The notes below the pieces were generated by a model, which was not told the DNA's origin, made no database searches, and saw only the letters and a program-made list of their open reading frames with translations. A DNA stretch of 64,000 nucleotides from Adiantum capillus-veneris (taxonomy: Eukaryota > Streptophyta > Polypodiopsida > Polypodiales > Pteridaceae), in NCBI GenBank assembly GCA_014529385.2, contig CM043967.1:88525278-88589277 (forward strand). The letters are read 5' to 3'. Made by a program: the position numbers and the translations under genes. Below, one piece after another: positions 51,447 through 63,111 of the stretch. Within the stretch, counting starts at the first letter, position 1. The number at the start of each line of letters is the position of its first letter.

Positions 51447-54393
51447 CCTTTGGTAGAAGGAGACTCAAGTAAGGCTTCAAGCGATAGCCGTTTACCTTCC
51501 TGGAGTGCTATTTCCCATTCAAGTCCATAAGTTGATAGTAACTTGAATTGAAAGCCTTCTTGACTATGTATGGCCCCTGCCATCTTGTTTCAAATTTGGC
51601 ATCAAAACGATTATCGAGTCGATTGTCATACCTTAGCACAAGATCTCCTTCATTGATGCCTTTGTCCTTCAGTTTCTTGTCAAGCTTCTCCTTTGTCTGT
51701 GTGGCTTTCCTCTTATAGCACTCGTATGCTGCTTCTCTTTTCCACTCAAGCTCAGCTAAGGTAAGAAGTCGATCCATCCATGATTCTTGATCATCTTGTG
51801 CTAACTTGCCATGAAGTCGCATTGTTGGAATGTTTAGCTTAATTGGCTGTAAAGCCTCTTGACCATAGACCAAGTGAAATGGTGTGAACTCCGTGGCTTC
51901 CCTATATGTGGTTCGATACGCCCACAAGGCACCATCCAAGAAGTCATCCCACAACTTTGTCTTGTTTTTCACCATCTTTCTAATGATGCTTGCAATGACA
52001 CCATTAGCTTTTTCTACCAAACCATTTGATTGGGGATAGTAGGGTGTACTGTGACGATGTAGAATGTGAAGTTCTTCACAGACTTCTGTGAGCAATCCCT
52101 TTCTAAACCCTGGACCATTATCAGAAACAATCTCCAAAGGTGTGCCAAATCTACAACAAATGTGAGTGTAGACGAATTTTCTCACTGTCCTCTCATTTAC
52201 CTTTGCCACACTTTGTGCCTCCACCCACCTAGTCATATAGTCTACAGCCACTAGAATGTAGAGTTTACCATTTTTTGTCCTAGGCAGAGGACCCATAGCA
52301 TCAATGCCCCACTTTTCAAAGGGTCCATTTGCAAGCACGATTTGACTTGGACCATAAATCAATCTTCTATTCCCATTTACCTGACAATTGTGACAACTTT
52401 TACACCAATGTTGGACATCCACATGCAGACTTGGCCAAACATACCCCACAAGTAAAATCTTATTCACAGTTAATTCTTGGGAAAACTGACCACCACATGC
52501 CTCTTCATGCAAACCTTTTAGAATGGCTGGAATTTCCGCAATAGTTGGTACTCTTCTGAACACTTTATCCTTCCCTCTTTGATAGAGGGAGCCTTCTAGG
52601 AAGAGATACATGCTTTCCTTCTTCATGAGTCTCCTCTTCTGAGCTTTTGTGAAGTCTGGTGGAAACTCACCCTCCAAGATGTAGCCAATGATGGGAGCCA
52701 ATGAATCCAATCCCTGGTACCTCGGTTGCTTCACAGCAGCCGCCACCATGATGACCTGCACTTCTTTCTTTACACATGCAATGGCTTGTTGTGCAAGTAA
52801 ATCAGCATCTTCATTTTGTTTCCTAGGAATATGATATAATTGCACATTCTCAAATTGATTAAATAGCCTACGGATGGTATGAACTTTGGCCCTTAGTCTT
52901 TCATTTTTGCATGCCCAAATGCCTAAAATCTGCTTCACAATGAGAAGTGCATCCCCTTTTACCATGAGACGTTGTATACCATGGCCAATGCATATTTTTA
53001 AACCATGAAGTAGTGTGTCATATTCTGCTTCATTGTTGCTAGCTGAACTTGATAGATTGAACTTCTCTTTCATGACCACCTCTCCACTTGGGTTGAGCAA
53101 CACTAGCTCTCCCCCTGCTTTTCCTGTGGCTCGACGAAAAGCTCCATCAAAGAACAAGGTAAAAGCATTAGGAATACTTTTTGGTGGTGGCAATGGTAGG
53201 GTCTTTACTTCAGGCACCTTAATCTCCTTTTCATGCACCCTATAAGTGAGAATCCCTGCCAATTGTGCACTCACACTATCTTCTACCTTGAAAGAGTATT
53301 GGAACTCTTGCAACTCCATAATCCACTTTGAGATCCTAGTAGTAAGATTCATTTGAGATGACACCCAAGGGAACAAATTCTCTGCGGTGAGGATTACAAA
53401 AGGTTTTGGGAGCAAGTAGGATCTAAACTTCCTTATCGCAAACATGACAGAAAGCATCATGAGTTCTACCTCCGTGTAGCCTCTCTCTAAAGCATTCATG
53501 ACCCTACTAGCAAAGTAGATGGGCCGCATCCTGGTACTATAGGGATCTTGTTGTAACAAAACTACACCAATTGTTTCTTTCCCAGCACTAGAGCTAACAA
53601 AGAATGTGTACTTCCAACAAGGAGGCATGAGTGTTGGTAGCTCTGACAAAATGGCTTTAATGTTACAAAAGTACTCTTCAAGCTCATCAGACCATGCAAA
53701 TTCTACTTGTTGTGTCAACTTTTGCAAAGGGTGAAGTAACTCTGAGGCGAAGTGAATGAAGCGTGAAATATACTTCACCTTTTGAATGAATGAGATGACC
53801 TCCTTAAGACTCTTGGGTGATGGTAGCTCAATAAGAGCCTTTGCCTTTGAAGGATCCACTTCAATGCCTTTGAAAGAAACTTTATGACCAAGCAAGATTA
53901 CTTCATCCTCACCTATATGGCACTTGTCGGGGTTGAGTTGACCTCCCATGTTGTAGAGCTTCATTAAACCTTCTTCTACCCTTTGTAGATGCAATGATTT
54001 TGAGCTATAAATACAGAAATCATCAATGAACACCCTAATTGACTTTCCAAAGAATGCTTGAAACACCATATTCATGAAACGTTGGAATGTTGCAGGAGCA
54101 TTTGTCAGACCAAATGGCATGACTCTAAAAGCATAACAACCCCAAGGAGTGATAAAGGTTGTTTTCAATTGATCCTCCAATGCAATCCCTATTTGAAAGT
54201 AACCTGAGTAACCATCGCACACAGTGTACTTCTCATGACCAGCTACCTCATTTAGTATCTCATCCTGGAATGGGAGGGGAAAGTGATCTCTTTTTGTTGC
54301 CTCATTGAGGGGACGGTAATCCACACACACCCTCCACTTGCCATTTTTCTTAGGAGTGACAACAACAGGAGAGACCCACTCTGAATTCTCCAC
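51447..54393 (-). CDS. pol: RE-C pol, unit 2: longest open frame (961 codons)
   Basis: The 54393-51508 frame is uninterrupted from RT through RNase H, the second RNase H domain and integrase to the C-terminal GPY-like module (RWQGPYIVKKAFNSSYYQLM). Catalytic sets: F-I-D-D in RT; D in TLFFDGAF and E in NNEAEYD of the extra RNase H; D, D, E in integrase (GIDAMGP, SDNGPGF, LVEKANG). It stops at TAG (51508-51510) in D-L-N-G-K; the same frame then continues readable (HSRKVNGYRLKPY), so the stop is probably a nonsense mutation. It lacks its own start: an upstream TGA at 54466 and a frameshift in protease cut it from gag. Confidence 0.92.
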
Positions 54394-54465
54394 TGGATAA
54401 ATGAAACCTGCTACTAGAAGCTTTCTTACCTCCTTTAGTAGAGCCTGCTCCTTTATAACTCCTAG

Positions 54466-55840
54466 CCTTCATAGCTTCTGAGCTTTAGGTGTGGCCTCAG
54501 GCTTTAACTCAATCTTGTGTTGAACAAAATCTACCCCACGCACGTCGGTGTAGTCTTTAGCAAAAAGCCTAGAAAAATTCCTTAGCACACATTTGAACTC
54601 CTCTCTTTCATCCTTTGTAAGTGTTGTTGATAGCATACCTTCCAGCATCCCTTCATCTTGAACACATTCGTTCTCTTGAGGATCTACCTCCTCCAAGCCT
54701 TGACAAGAGGTCTCTTGGTTGCTTGGCTTAAACCTTACCCCCATGACTTCGATGGAAGACTCCTCTTCAGTAATGCTGCCACTACTTTCTTCTTGTGAAG
54801 TGCTATCGGTCCAACCTTCTTCCGTCTCACTTTGAGATGATTCTTCATGGAGCTCCTCTTGGCGTTGCTCCTTCATGTCAAAGAAAACCTTCTTATGATT
54901 GTCGTTCCTGCAAATTAGCTTTCCACTCTCCCAATCCTGCAAAGCTCGCATTCTCATTAGCCATGGTCTCCCTAGGATAAATGGGTAACCATTTACTTTG
55001 GTAGACATGACATAGAAATCCACTGCCTTCTTAATGCCAAAGGCCTCCACAAAAACATTTTTACAAATGCCTACGCACCTAGCCTTGCTATTGTTTGCCA
55101 TCTTGACCTTAATTTCAGGTGTCTCATGGATGTGCATGCCTAGTTTTTGCATGAGTCCCTCTGTCATGATGCAAATTTGTGCACCCCATCCACTAGACCT
55201 TTCCTAACCAATCTCCCTTTTATGTAACAATCTAGCACAGGTGTAATGTCCTCATTCATTTCAGCTTGTGCAATTTTTACAACAGACACACTCTCTTTCA
55301 CCTTTCTCCTAGTGCTACTTGCCCTTGTTAAATCCCTCCTAACTTGTGGACATAATGCAAGAAATTGAGGCCATGAGATATCAGGACCCTTACCTCTCAT
55401 GTCTTCCAACAGGTTGTATGGAGCCATTCCATGTCCAAGAGGGAAGTCTTGGAGGTTGATATGACGTCGAGTCCTCTTAGCCTCCTTGGTCTCCTTTGCC
55501 TTCTTTTCTCGTCCATGGTCACTTTGTGATGTAACTCCTTCTTTCTCCTTACCTTTCCCTCGGCCACGCTTAATGCCATTTGCTTCCACGTCAACCTCTC
55601 TTGAATTTGTCACCTCTACCACATGCACGTTTGGGTCTGACAAAGGTGGAACTCCTTCCACTCCTTGTGGAGGTGGTCTTGCTCCATTTGTCCCTTGTAT
55701 AAGCCATGGTTGCTGACTAGTTCCTTCACCTGCATTCATCACTGGGTAATTCAAGTTAGGTCTCCCTGGCTCCCCACGAGGCCAAGGAAAATTATACATC
55801 CCATGTCCAGACTCACCGCAATTCCAACATTGCAAGACTC
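54466..55840 (-). pseudogene. RE-C gag C-terminus and protease, unit 2
   Basis: Frames 55835-55164 and 55167-54469. It begins within the zinc knuckle (CWNCGESGHGMYNF) and covers the basic linker and protease. One C is missing from a run of five (gcaccccatcc versus gcacccccatcc), so GLVDG breaks right at the catalytic triplet. At 55840/55841 it is joined to the outer end of an RE-C LTR, with the LTR body and the whole 5' internal region deleted. Confidence 0.87.
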
Positions 55841-56061
55841 GGGCTCAACTATTTTATATATTTTTTATTTTTTTGGCGCAACTAGCACAATGACTAGCTA
55901 ATTGAGGGTTTTTTATTTCAGTAAGGAGATATGGGAAAAGTCCCCTAACTCACACGCGTCTATATACAGTGAAAGGGTGAGGGTAACCACAGTGTTTGAG
56001 TGATTTGATAGGGTGAGATAACTCACTATGGCAATTACAGAGAGCCGAAAAACGGCTATCA
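55841..56061 (-). repeat. RE-C LTR terminal fragment (about 221 bp)
   Basis: Matches the right end of the full LTR (46840-47056), ending GGCTATCA, followed by GTAT and RE-B pol as in units 1 and 2. The inner edge is somewhat scrambled (gggctcaactattttatata). Confidence 0.85.
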
Positions 56062-58253
56062 GTATATGCAAAGGAGATGTTTTCTACAGGTTTTGTAGGA
56101 TTAACAGATTATGGATCTATCACATTTAAAAAATGTGAGGACTTAAAGCGGGGTAAACGACAACCTGTAAATAGTGTACAAAGACGCTTGAAGATGAATG
56201 GTTTGCTAGAACATGATGAATGCATTGTAGGTGTGCTTGATGAGTGTTCGTTTGTGGATACTATGCAAGACTTGGAGTCTTTAGTCGATTGCAATTTGCA
56301 TGTTCAATATGAGATTGTGAAAGTTTGCTCAATAGAAATGTATAAATTCATTGAGGATTTCAAAAATGCTCAAGGTATTGATGTGCGAGTGGATACTAAG
56401 TATAAGTTTGTGGCAAAGAAAGCGAAACTAGTGGCATTACCTCTACCAAAATATTGCACAAATAAGATGGAACAATGTTCTTTGCAACCTAGCCTTTGTG
56501 ACCCAAGCAATATTGGACACAAGTTGACGTAGGATTCTTTGAAGGAGTTAAAGGTTGGTTGCGAGGACATGTTGACAAAAGCTGAAAAGATATGCTTTGA
56601 AGACATGCTTGCCAAACACGAAAAAGATTTTGCATTTGAGCCTCATGAGATAGGGTGTATTGGTCCATCCATTGTTGCTTCTATGGTGATCTTCACTATC
56701 CCTCATGTACCTTGGAACTTGGGGCATATTCCAGTTCCAAAGGCTCATTTGCCAAAACTCATTTAGTTGCTTACTAAGAAGTTCAAGATGGGTATTTTGG
56801 AGCCTTCTTGTGCTCCATATTCAAACAGGTGGTTCAGAATTCCAGAGAAAAATGGTTCTTTATGCTTTATCCTAGATATGCAACCCGTCAGCAATGTTAC
56901 AATTAGAAATGTGGGTATATGGACAATTGTAGATGAATTTGCAGAGGCATTTGCAGGAAGGGTAATATATTATATGTGAGATTTGTTCTCAAGGTATGAT
57001 CAGTTCCAACTAGCAATGGAAAGCAGGGATCGGAATACCATGAGGACCCCTTTGGGACTAGTAAAGATGTGCACCTTACCTAAGGGAGCAACTAATTCAG
57101 TTTCACATATGATGAATAGTATGAATAAATTCCTACATGATTGCATACCTCAAACTACAATGCCTTTCCTTGATGATGTGCCAATCAAAGGATGTGATGT
57201 AGGTGATATCAATGATTGTGATAAGATGTTGTCAAGGTTGGAAGAAGTGAACCTTACCTTGTCTGGCCAAATATCAGTGTCTGGTGTGAATGAAGTTCTT
57301 ATTGTAGGACATATGTGTGGGCCATATGGTAGAAGGCCTTGTCTTGCAAAGATTGATGTAATTCATAAAATCAAAGAGAAATGTATGAATGTCATTGAGG
57401 TTTGAAGGTTCTTGGTGTGCATGCATGTTTTATGCTATCTAGATTCCGAATTATGCACGTGTAGCATAGCCTTTGTATCAACTTTTGAGAAAGAACCAAA
57501 AGTTTTAATAGGAAGAAATGCATACATATACCATGAGGAAAGTAAAGATGTTGTTGCTTATGTTGCCAACTTTGAGGAAATTAAACTATGATTGTGGAAG
57601 ACGTGTGATTGTGACAGTCGATACTAGCCCCATAGGAATTGGATGGGAGATTGGACAGGATGACGAAGATGGTAAGCGATATGTTGTGAGATTTGGACAA
57701 AAAGTCCTAAGTGCTCATCAACGCAATTATCGACAGGTGAAAAGGGAATCATGGGGAGCAGTTACAATCCTGAAATGTGATAAAGAGTATTTGATAGGTG
57801 AAAATGTAATAGTGGACACTGATTGTCTACCTCTTCTTGGAATGATCACAAACTGGTCAACTCCTAACATTTCTATGTTGAGATGGATTGCCTACATAAA
57901 GTCCTTAAATCTAGAATTTAAGCATATTGTAGAAAAAGATAATCCGATCGCGGATATGCTTTCAAGAGCAAGATGTGAAAAGAATACATGGTTGTCGAGG
58001 GTGATGATGTAGACACAAGGTTCTATAGTATCTCTCATGCCAAGCATGATCATGTTTGCCAAGCACTTGAGTCATTTACAGAGGACCTATATCAAGATGA
58101 TTGGTTTCTCATTGGATGCTATAAAAGCAATTTGACAAGGCAAGAAGGGTGGACAGATCAAGAGTTCAAAAGAACACGCAAAAAATTCCTATGGATACTT
58201 TTTGAAAGATGGTTACTTGTGGAACCATCGAAAACAAAGAAATGGGATGCCAT
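56062..58253 (+). pseudogene. RE-B pol remnant, unit 3 (RT and RNase H, no integrase)
   Basis: Blocks 56077-56532, 56539-56766, 56767-56979, 56983-57405, 57518-58012 and 57988-58287 follow unit 2 closely. RT motifs include FSRYDQFQLAMESRDRNTM and PFLDDVPIKG; RNase H VTVDTSPIGIGWEIGQDD. A TAG at about 56764 is shared with unit 1, and there is a one-base change near 57413 (cttggtgtgc versus cttgggtgc). The pol region ends at the LTR at the same base as unit 2, without integrase. Confidence 0.87.
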
Positions 58254-59452
58254 TGTCGTGCCGTGGCACGTACATAGTGTGAAATAAAACATTCACCTCA
58301 CTCTTGACACTTCTTGATGTATGCAAATAAAAGCAATCATGTACATATTGTGATATATATTGAAGCGTCTACTGCGGTCATTATCATGTACATACCTATC
58401 TGGGAGTCGTGGCCCCGGATGTGGCGCATTTGCGTGCTTTTCCACTTGATAAGATGATTAATTTGGTTTGAAAATGTACATAGTCCAAGTGTTTCATGGT
58501 GGCACACTCATCTCACCTATCAAGACTGATGCGGGCAGAAACTGCCAAAAATAGCAGCTAGCAGGCGTCGTTGCAGGATTGCATGGAAAGTGACCCAAAA
58601 TGGTATATTGATGTAAAATGATGCTTATCTATGCTTTTTATGCTTATGCGAATGATCCCACAAATCTAGTGATTTTTTTGACTCCGTTTGGGATTTTTCG
58701 CATTAAAAATGGCATTTTTTGGATAAAAAATGAGCTAAAAACGGCCTAGTTTTGGTCCCAAATGGAAAAATGGCCTAAAAATTGACACATCAGCTGAAAA
58801 CTCCGTGGGTAAGGGAGATATGGCTGCTTTTTACAGAAAACACCAGCAATTTTTCTCTACTGTGCAATAGCTTCCATGGTTGCCCAATCTATGTGTGTTG
58901 TAGTCCCGCCTCTTCGCCATCTTGTATTTGAGCTTGTGAGGGAGTGAATTAGGGTTTCCCCTTATCAAAATGGTGTGTGGGATCAATATAGAAGATCTTC
59001 AATCTCTGCAATATCAGAAAATGGTCGCCATGAAGGTGGAAGCTCGAGTATTCCTTTCAATTGTTTGATGTTACGACCATGTAATTAGGGGCGAGGCTAC
59101 ATGATACCATGAAAGAGGTTTGGGTTTTGATTGAGATTTATGCTTGTATGAGCATTAAGGTTTCATGGATGAAACGTTAGTGTTTTTAAATGGTCTTTTA
59201 AAGTGAAATTGAATGTGATTTGGTGATCCTCTCATCATAATCTTGACTACGAAAACAAGCAAACTCCAAGCACGATAGGAAAGAGGGTTTGTGACTTTGC
59301 TATCACGAACGCTCTTAGATTTTCTGTCACCCTTACAAAGAGGGTTGGTTATTCTCCACAAACGCTTTCCACGAAGTGTTTGTCATTTTCATCAAGAACT
59401 CTCACAACCAGAGGTTTTGCACCTTCCCAGCTAGACCGCACACTTTCCGACA
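58254..59452 (+). repeat. RE-B LTR, unit 3 (1,199 bp)
   Basis: Same ends and length as the unit 2 LTR, about 2% diverged. Followed by the primer-binding site at 59457 (TGGTGAACCCAATGCGAA, one change). Confidence 0.92.
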
Positions 59453-59535
59453 TTTCTGGTGAACCCAATGCGAAATAGCTGGGGTGGGGGTTCAAATACT
59501 TGTTTTGAAAGGTTTAATTAAAAATAATTAAATCT

Positions 59536-60950
59536 ATGGATCAACAAGAGCAACATGGCATGCGTTTTGATCAAGGCACAATGAAAATGTTTCAAGCATT
59601 TGCCATGTTTATGCAACAACAACAGGCTACAGAAAGAAGGGAGGTATCCGCAATGAAATCCCTTCAAGCTATTGTGAACAAAATGGACCAATTTGAAGGG
59701 AAATATGTCACAAAGTTTCTTCGTGGTTATGTAAAGGAGATGGAGCTAAAAAGGTGGACACGATTCGTAGTTTTGAGCTTGTTGTGGTCCGCGAGATTAG
59801 AGACCATGTAAGGGGAATCAGGGAGGAGCATTTCCAATTAGCCCTAAAGGAGGAATAATTCATGAAGGACTCTGAAAGGGTTACAAAAAGGACCTTCTTG
59901 GAATGGGTTGCAAAGCCAAAAGAAGGACTTTCCATCATCGAACTGTTGAGAGAGTTTGAGCGGCGTTATGCTCAACTCTCAGGAACAGAGCGGGCTACTT
60001 TGGATAGTGAAAAGAACTAATTGTTCCTTCAAGCTGCAGGTCATGAGCTCCAAGAAAATCTAGAGCTACTCCTTGAAAACAAGAATACAGAACATGGTCT
60101 AAATGCTGAGTGGAAAGAGGTTGAAGACGCAGTGTCATTGCTTGCTAAGAGGCAATGTCGTAGGGACAAGATGGTGGTGAATGGTGAATGCTAGCATGTC
60201 AGATATTCCACCAAAGCCTACTGTTGTGAGTCCAAAAGGTGACAATTCAATGCTTGATGATCTTGTTAAGGGCATGCGAGAAATGAAGTTAAAACTAACA
60301 AGGCTTGAAGAGAAAGGACAACCTGCGCTGCAAGACAAAAATACCCAAGCAAAGAAGGATTTGTGCACAGATGCATATGGTGTGATGGCACAGACCATGG
60401 CAGAAGGGATTGTGATAGCTTTAGAGATGCCTTAAAAAGAGAACTTGTGTTTTTTAAGGATGGCAAGATCCATCTGCGGGAGACAGGTATGCCATTAGAA
60501 ACTAACTTTGGAAAAGGAGGTATGCGGAAGTTAGTAGAGGATATGGCAACTAGTCATGCTATTTCTGCAGTGGAGGCTACTACCTATGGGACAAAGATAA
60601 TGCTAATTCCAAAGAAAGTGTTAAAGTATACTCGAGATGATTTTGAGGAGGTTGATAGCTTGTGGCCATATGCAGTAGCCTCAGCTAAAAAAGGGAAGGT
60701 AACTAAACAGGTATTACATGAAGCCGATGATTTCATACACCATACAACAGGTTGGGATGACCCTATGGACTCTTTATCGGTGCATGCCTATCTTGAAAAA
60801 TGCTATAACAATGAAGCAATTGTGGAAGAGAAGCGCAAACGTGAGAATGGAGATGCATGCCTACCTTGAAAAATGCTATAACAATGAAGCAATTGTGGAA
60901 GAGAAGCGCAAACGTGAGAATGGAGATGCGGGTCCTTCTACTTTGAAGAG
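59536..60950 (+). pseudogene. RE-B gag, unit 3, extends past the unit 1/2 breakpoint
   Basis: Start MDQQEQHGMRFDQGTMKMF; same early frame break. It continues beyond the point where units 1 and 2 are cut: frame 60363-60869 carries the zinc knuckle CIWCDGTDHGRRDC (C-x2-C-x4-H-x4-C), FFKDGKIHLRETGMPLETNF and EDMATSHAISAVEATTYG, as in RE-A. A TAA in EKN-stop-LFLQ is private to this unit. A 73-bp tandem duplication (60781-60853 and 60854-60926) shifts the frame. Homology to RE-A gag ends near 60945. Confidence 0.85.
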
Positions 60951-61179
60951 GGTTATAAGTTTGTTTAAGGGCACCACATTTGGTATACATTTTGACCAAG
61001 GAAATGTCGCTCATGACTTTATTTCCCAACATTCCTTGACTAGCAATATCTCCTTGAATTTTGTTTCCCGTTCTAGTGCTTTGAATGTCACCATAACTTT
61101 CAAGATGCAAGTATCAGTGTCCGTCAAAGAAAAATGTTTTCTTATCGGCCACATTTGGCGTACATATCGTCTATCATAG
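60950..61179 (+). pseudogene. Weak protease-like tail
   Basis: The frame reads TTFGIHFDQGNVAHDFISQH, which resembles the gypsy protease pattern D-x-G-x-x-x-N-F-I-S, but the rest is unclear. It may be a foreign retroelement piece joined to RE-B gag. Stops at 61177-61179. Confidence 0.3.
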
Positions 61180-61189
61180 TACTGCTGCG

Positions 61190-62000
61190 GGAATTACCTA
61201 GATAAATTTTGGCCTTTTAAGCCGCATCTAGCATACATTAATCATTGAATTTTGCCTATTAACAAGTCCTCATCACTGACCATTAATCAAGTAGGCTTCC
61301 AATAAGCTTGATGTGCATCTTATTGGCATATTTCTTAGCATGGGAGCGGAGATCCATGACAACGCGAGGTCCTAGACATGGCATTGTGGCATGCCTTTTC
61401 ACATAAATATATGACGATTTTGTTTTGGAAATGTACAAATGTCAAAGTGTTTCAAAGTGGTAAAAAACAACAGGTTTTGTGTGCGGGTGTAAGACATTCG
61501 TCTATAGTGATTTCCAAGTGGTAAAATAAGGTACAAGATGAAATTTAAGCCCAATGGATTTTTCCATAATTTTAGGGATTTTTCCCAGCTCGTTTGGGCT
61601 CTTTACGGGCAAAAAAGGGCATTTTTGGGCTAAAAATGACAAAAAATGGTTAAAAAACGACCCAAAATTGATTAAAAATTGGCTCAAAATGCCACATCAT
61701 TGATGATGTCGTGACTAGGACGAGTGAGTTAAAATTTTATAAGAACAATATCGGCACCATAAGCTCCTCTGTGAAGGGATACCAAGCTTGCACCTAAGGT
61801 ATGCTAGTGCAGTCTCGTGATGTTCCAACCCTATATTTGAGGTTGTGAGGCCACCACTTAGGGTTCCCCTCTTTAAATACCTACTTGGAAATGAATAATG
61901 AAGTTCGGAAGATTTTGTGAAATGGATACAACGGAGAACTGAAATGTTTGTTTAGGGTTTTTATCAGGGTCTAAAGAGCACTGCAACTATGTAATTGGCA
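61190..62000 (+). repeat. Diverged LTR-like sequence related to RE-B LTR
   Basis: Parallel blocks match the RE-B LTR in order: gtggcatgccttttcac ... gaaatgtaca ... gtgtttcaaagtgg; gatttttcccagctcgtttggg ... gggcatttttgggctaaaaatga; and ttgaggttgtgaggccac...agggttcccct. Identity is low and ends are undefined. It directly follows the unit 3 gag, so an older related element is joined here. No gene is seen in it. Confidence 0.5.
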
Positions 62001-62710
62001 GTGAGTCTACACCAAATCATCACACACACAAGAGTTTTGAGTTGATTTTGGTTCTTTTTTAGAGAGAAGCTTTCATGGCTGGAGGAATCTCAAAGGTCGA
62101 GCAAGATTTTCCGAGCAATCCCTAAAGCGAGCGAGATAGGGCAAGGCACATATACAAAACAAAAACCAAACATGATTTCTTAGGTGACTTCAAGCACAAC
62201 AAAAACTGTCACATGGCAACAAGAAGTGGTTCGTGTCTACGATTCTCTGTATTTTCTTGAATAGCATTTAGAGATACCAAACGTCGACTTTGATCTGAGC
62301 CTGCCGACACCCTCCTCCTCAATGCCCCATGGACCTCCATATCTATGCTACACGAGAATGGGTAGGCATGATTCTCTCTCTCTCTCTCTCTCTCTCTCCG
62401 TTCAACACTTCCTTCTGCTTACTATCTCATTGTGCCCAATTGGGAAGACCATTGACATATTCCTCTTAAGTTGTGTCACAAATACCTCGCACAAAGTTGT
62501 GTGCGGACATATGTGCATGAGCGGCACCAACACACCCTTAAAACATTTTGCAGACATATCCTCGAGTAGCACATTGCATTTTCCATTTTTTCTGACAAAT
62601 AAAGACGCACATTGACAGCCACTATACCATTTCCTTTTTACATTTTTTCTGATGAAGCAAGCAACAATAGCAGGTAGCACATTAAATAAGTAGCATTGTT
62701 TGTTAAAGCT
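62001..62710. other. No supported gene; short (CT)n tract
   Basis: Unremarkable sequence with a (CT)n run at about 62373-62398. A minus-strand 92-codon frame (62680-62402) shows no family signal. The short phrase ccattttttctgac/acattttttctgat occurs twice near 62585 and 62640. Confidence 0.4.
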
Positions 62711-62713
62711 TGC

Positions 62714-63033
62714 TTATAAAACAGGCACATTTCTGGCGACGGAATTCACTTGGTTTCTCTTAGGGATAGTGATGGTTAGCACACCATCTTCAACTACAGC
62801 TTTCACATCATCAATTTGACATTATAAGGCAGTTGAAATTGTCGAACAAAATGGCCAAGCAATCTCTCTGCGGCATACCATGTCACGGATCCTTTCTCTT
62901 CCACATTCTTGAGCTCCCCACTGATTTCCAAGGTACCATCTTCATGCATATGCACTTGTACATCCTTTTTATTGATACAAGGAACATCCAATTTAAAGAT
63001 GTGGGCGCTGGAAGTCCTCTCTCTCTCTCTCAA
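62714..63033 (-). pseudogene. HSP20 / alpha-crystallin domain small heat-shock protein, broken
   Basis: The minus strand encodes the core of a plant small heat-shock protein: AHIFKLDVPCINKKDVQVHM, LEISGE, VTWYAAERLLGHFVRQFQLP. A frameshift at about 62810 (N-V-K then out of frame) separates the last part, where the other frame reads DDVKAVVEDGVLTITIPKR and stops at 62714. Those are the standard beta-strands of the domain, ending in the V-L-T-I-T-I-P-K motif. Such proteins are ATP-independent chaperones. The usual N-terminal arm and D-W-K-E-T entry are replaced by an R-E-R-E-R stretch coded by a GA microsatellite, so the 5' half is lost or on an unseen exon. Probably a pseudogene. Confidence 0.85.
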
Positions 63034-63062
63034 CCTGAAGAGAGAAGAGAGAGAGAGAGGAT

Positions 63063-63110
<48 letters not shown>
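63019..63110. repeat. (CT)n/(GA)n microsatellite next to HSP20 remnant
   Basis: A short (CT)n, then (GA)n tracts at about 63040-63060 and 63064-63110. It forms the apparent 5' coding end of the HSP20 remnant. More short GA tracts follow to about 63200. Confidence 0.9.
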
Positions 63111-63111
<1 letters not shown>

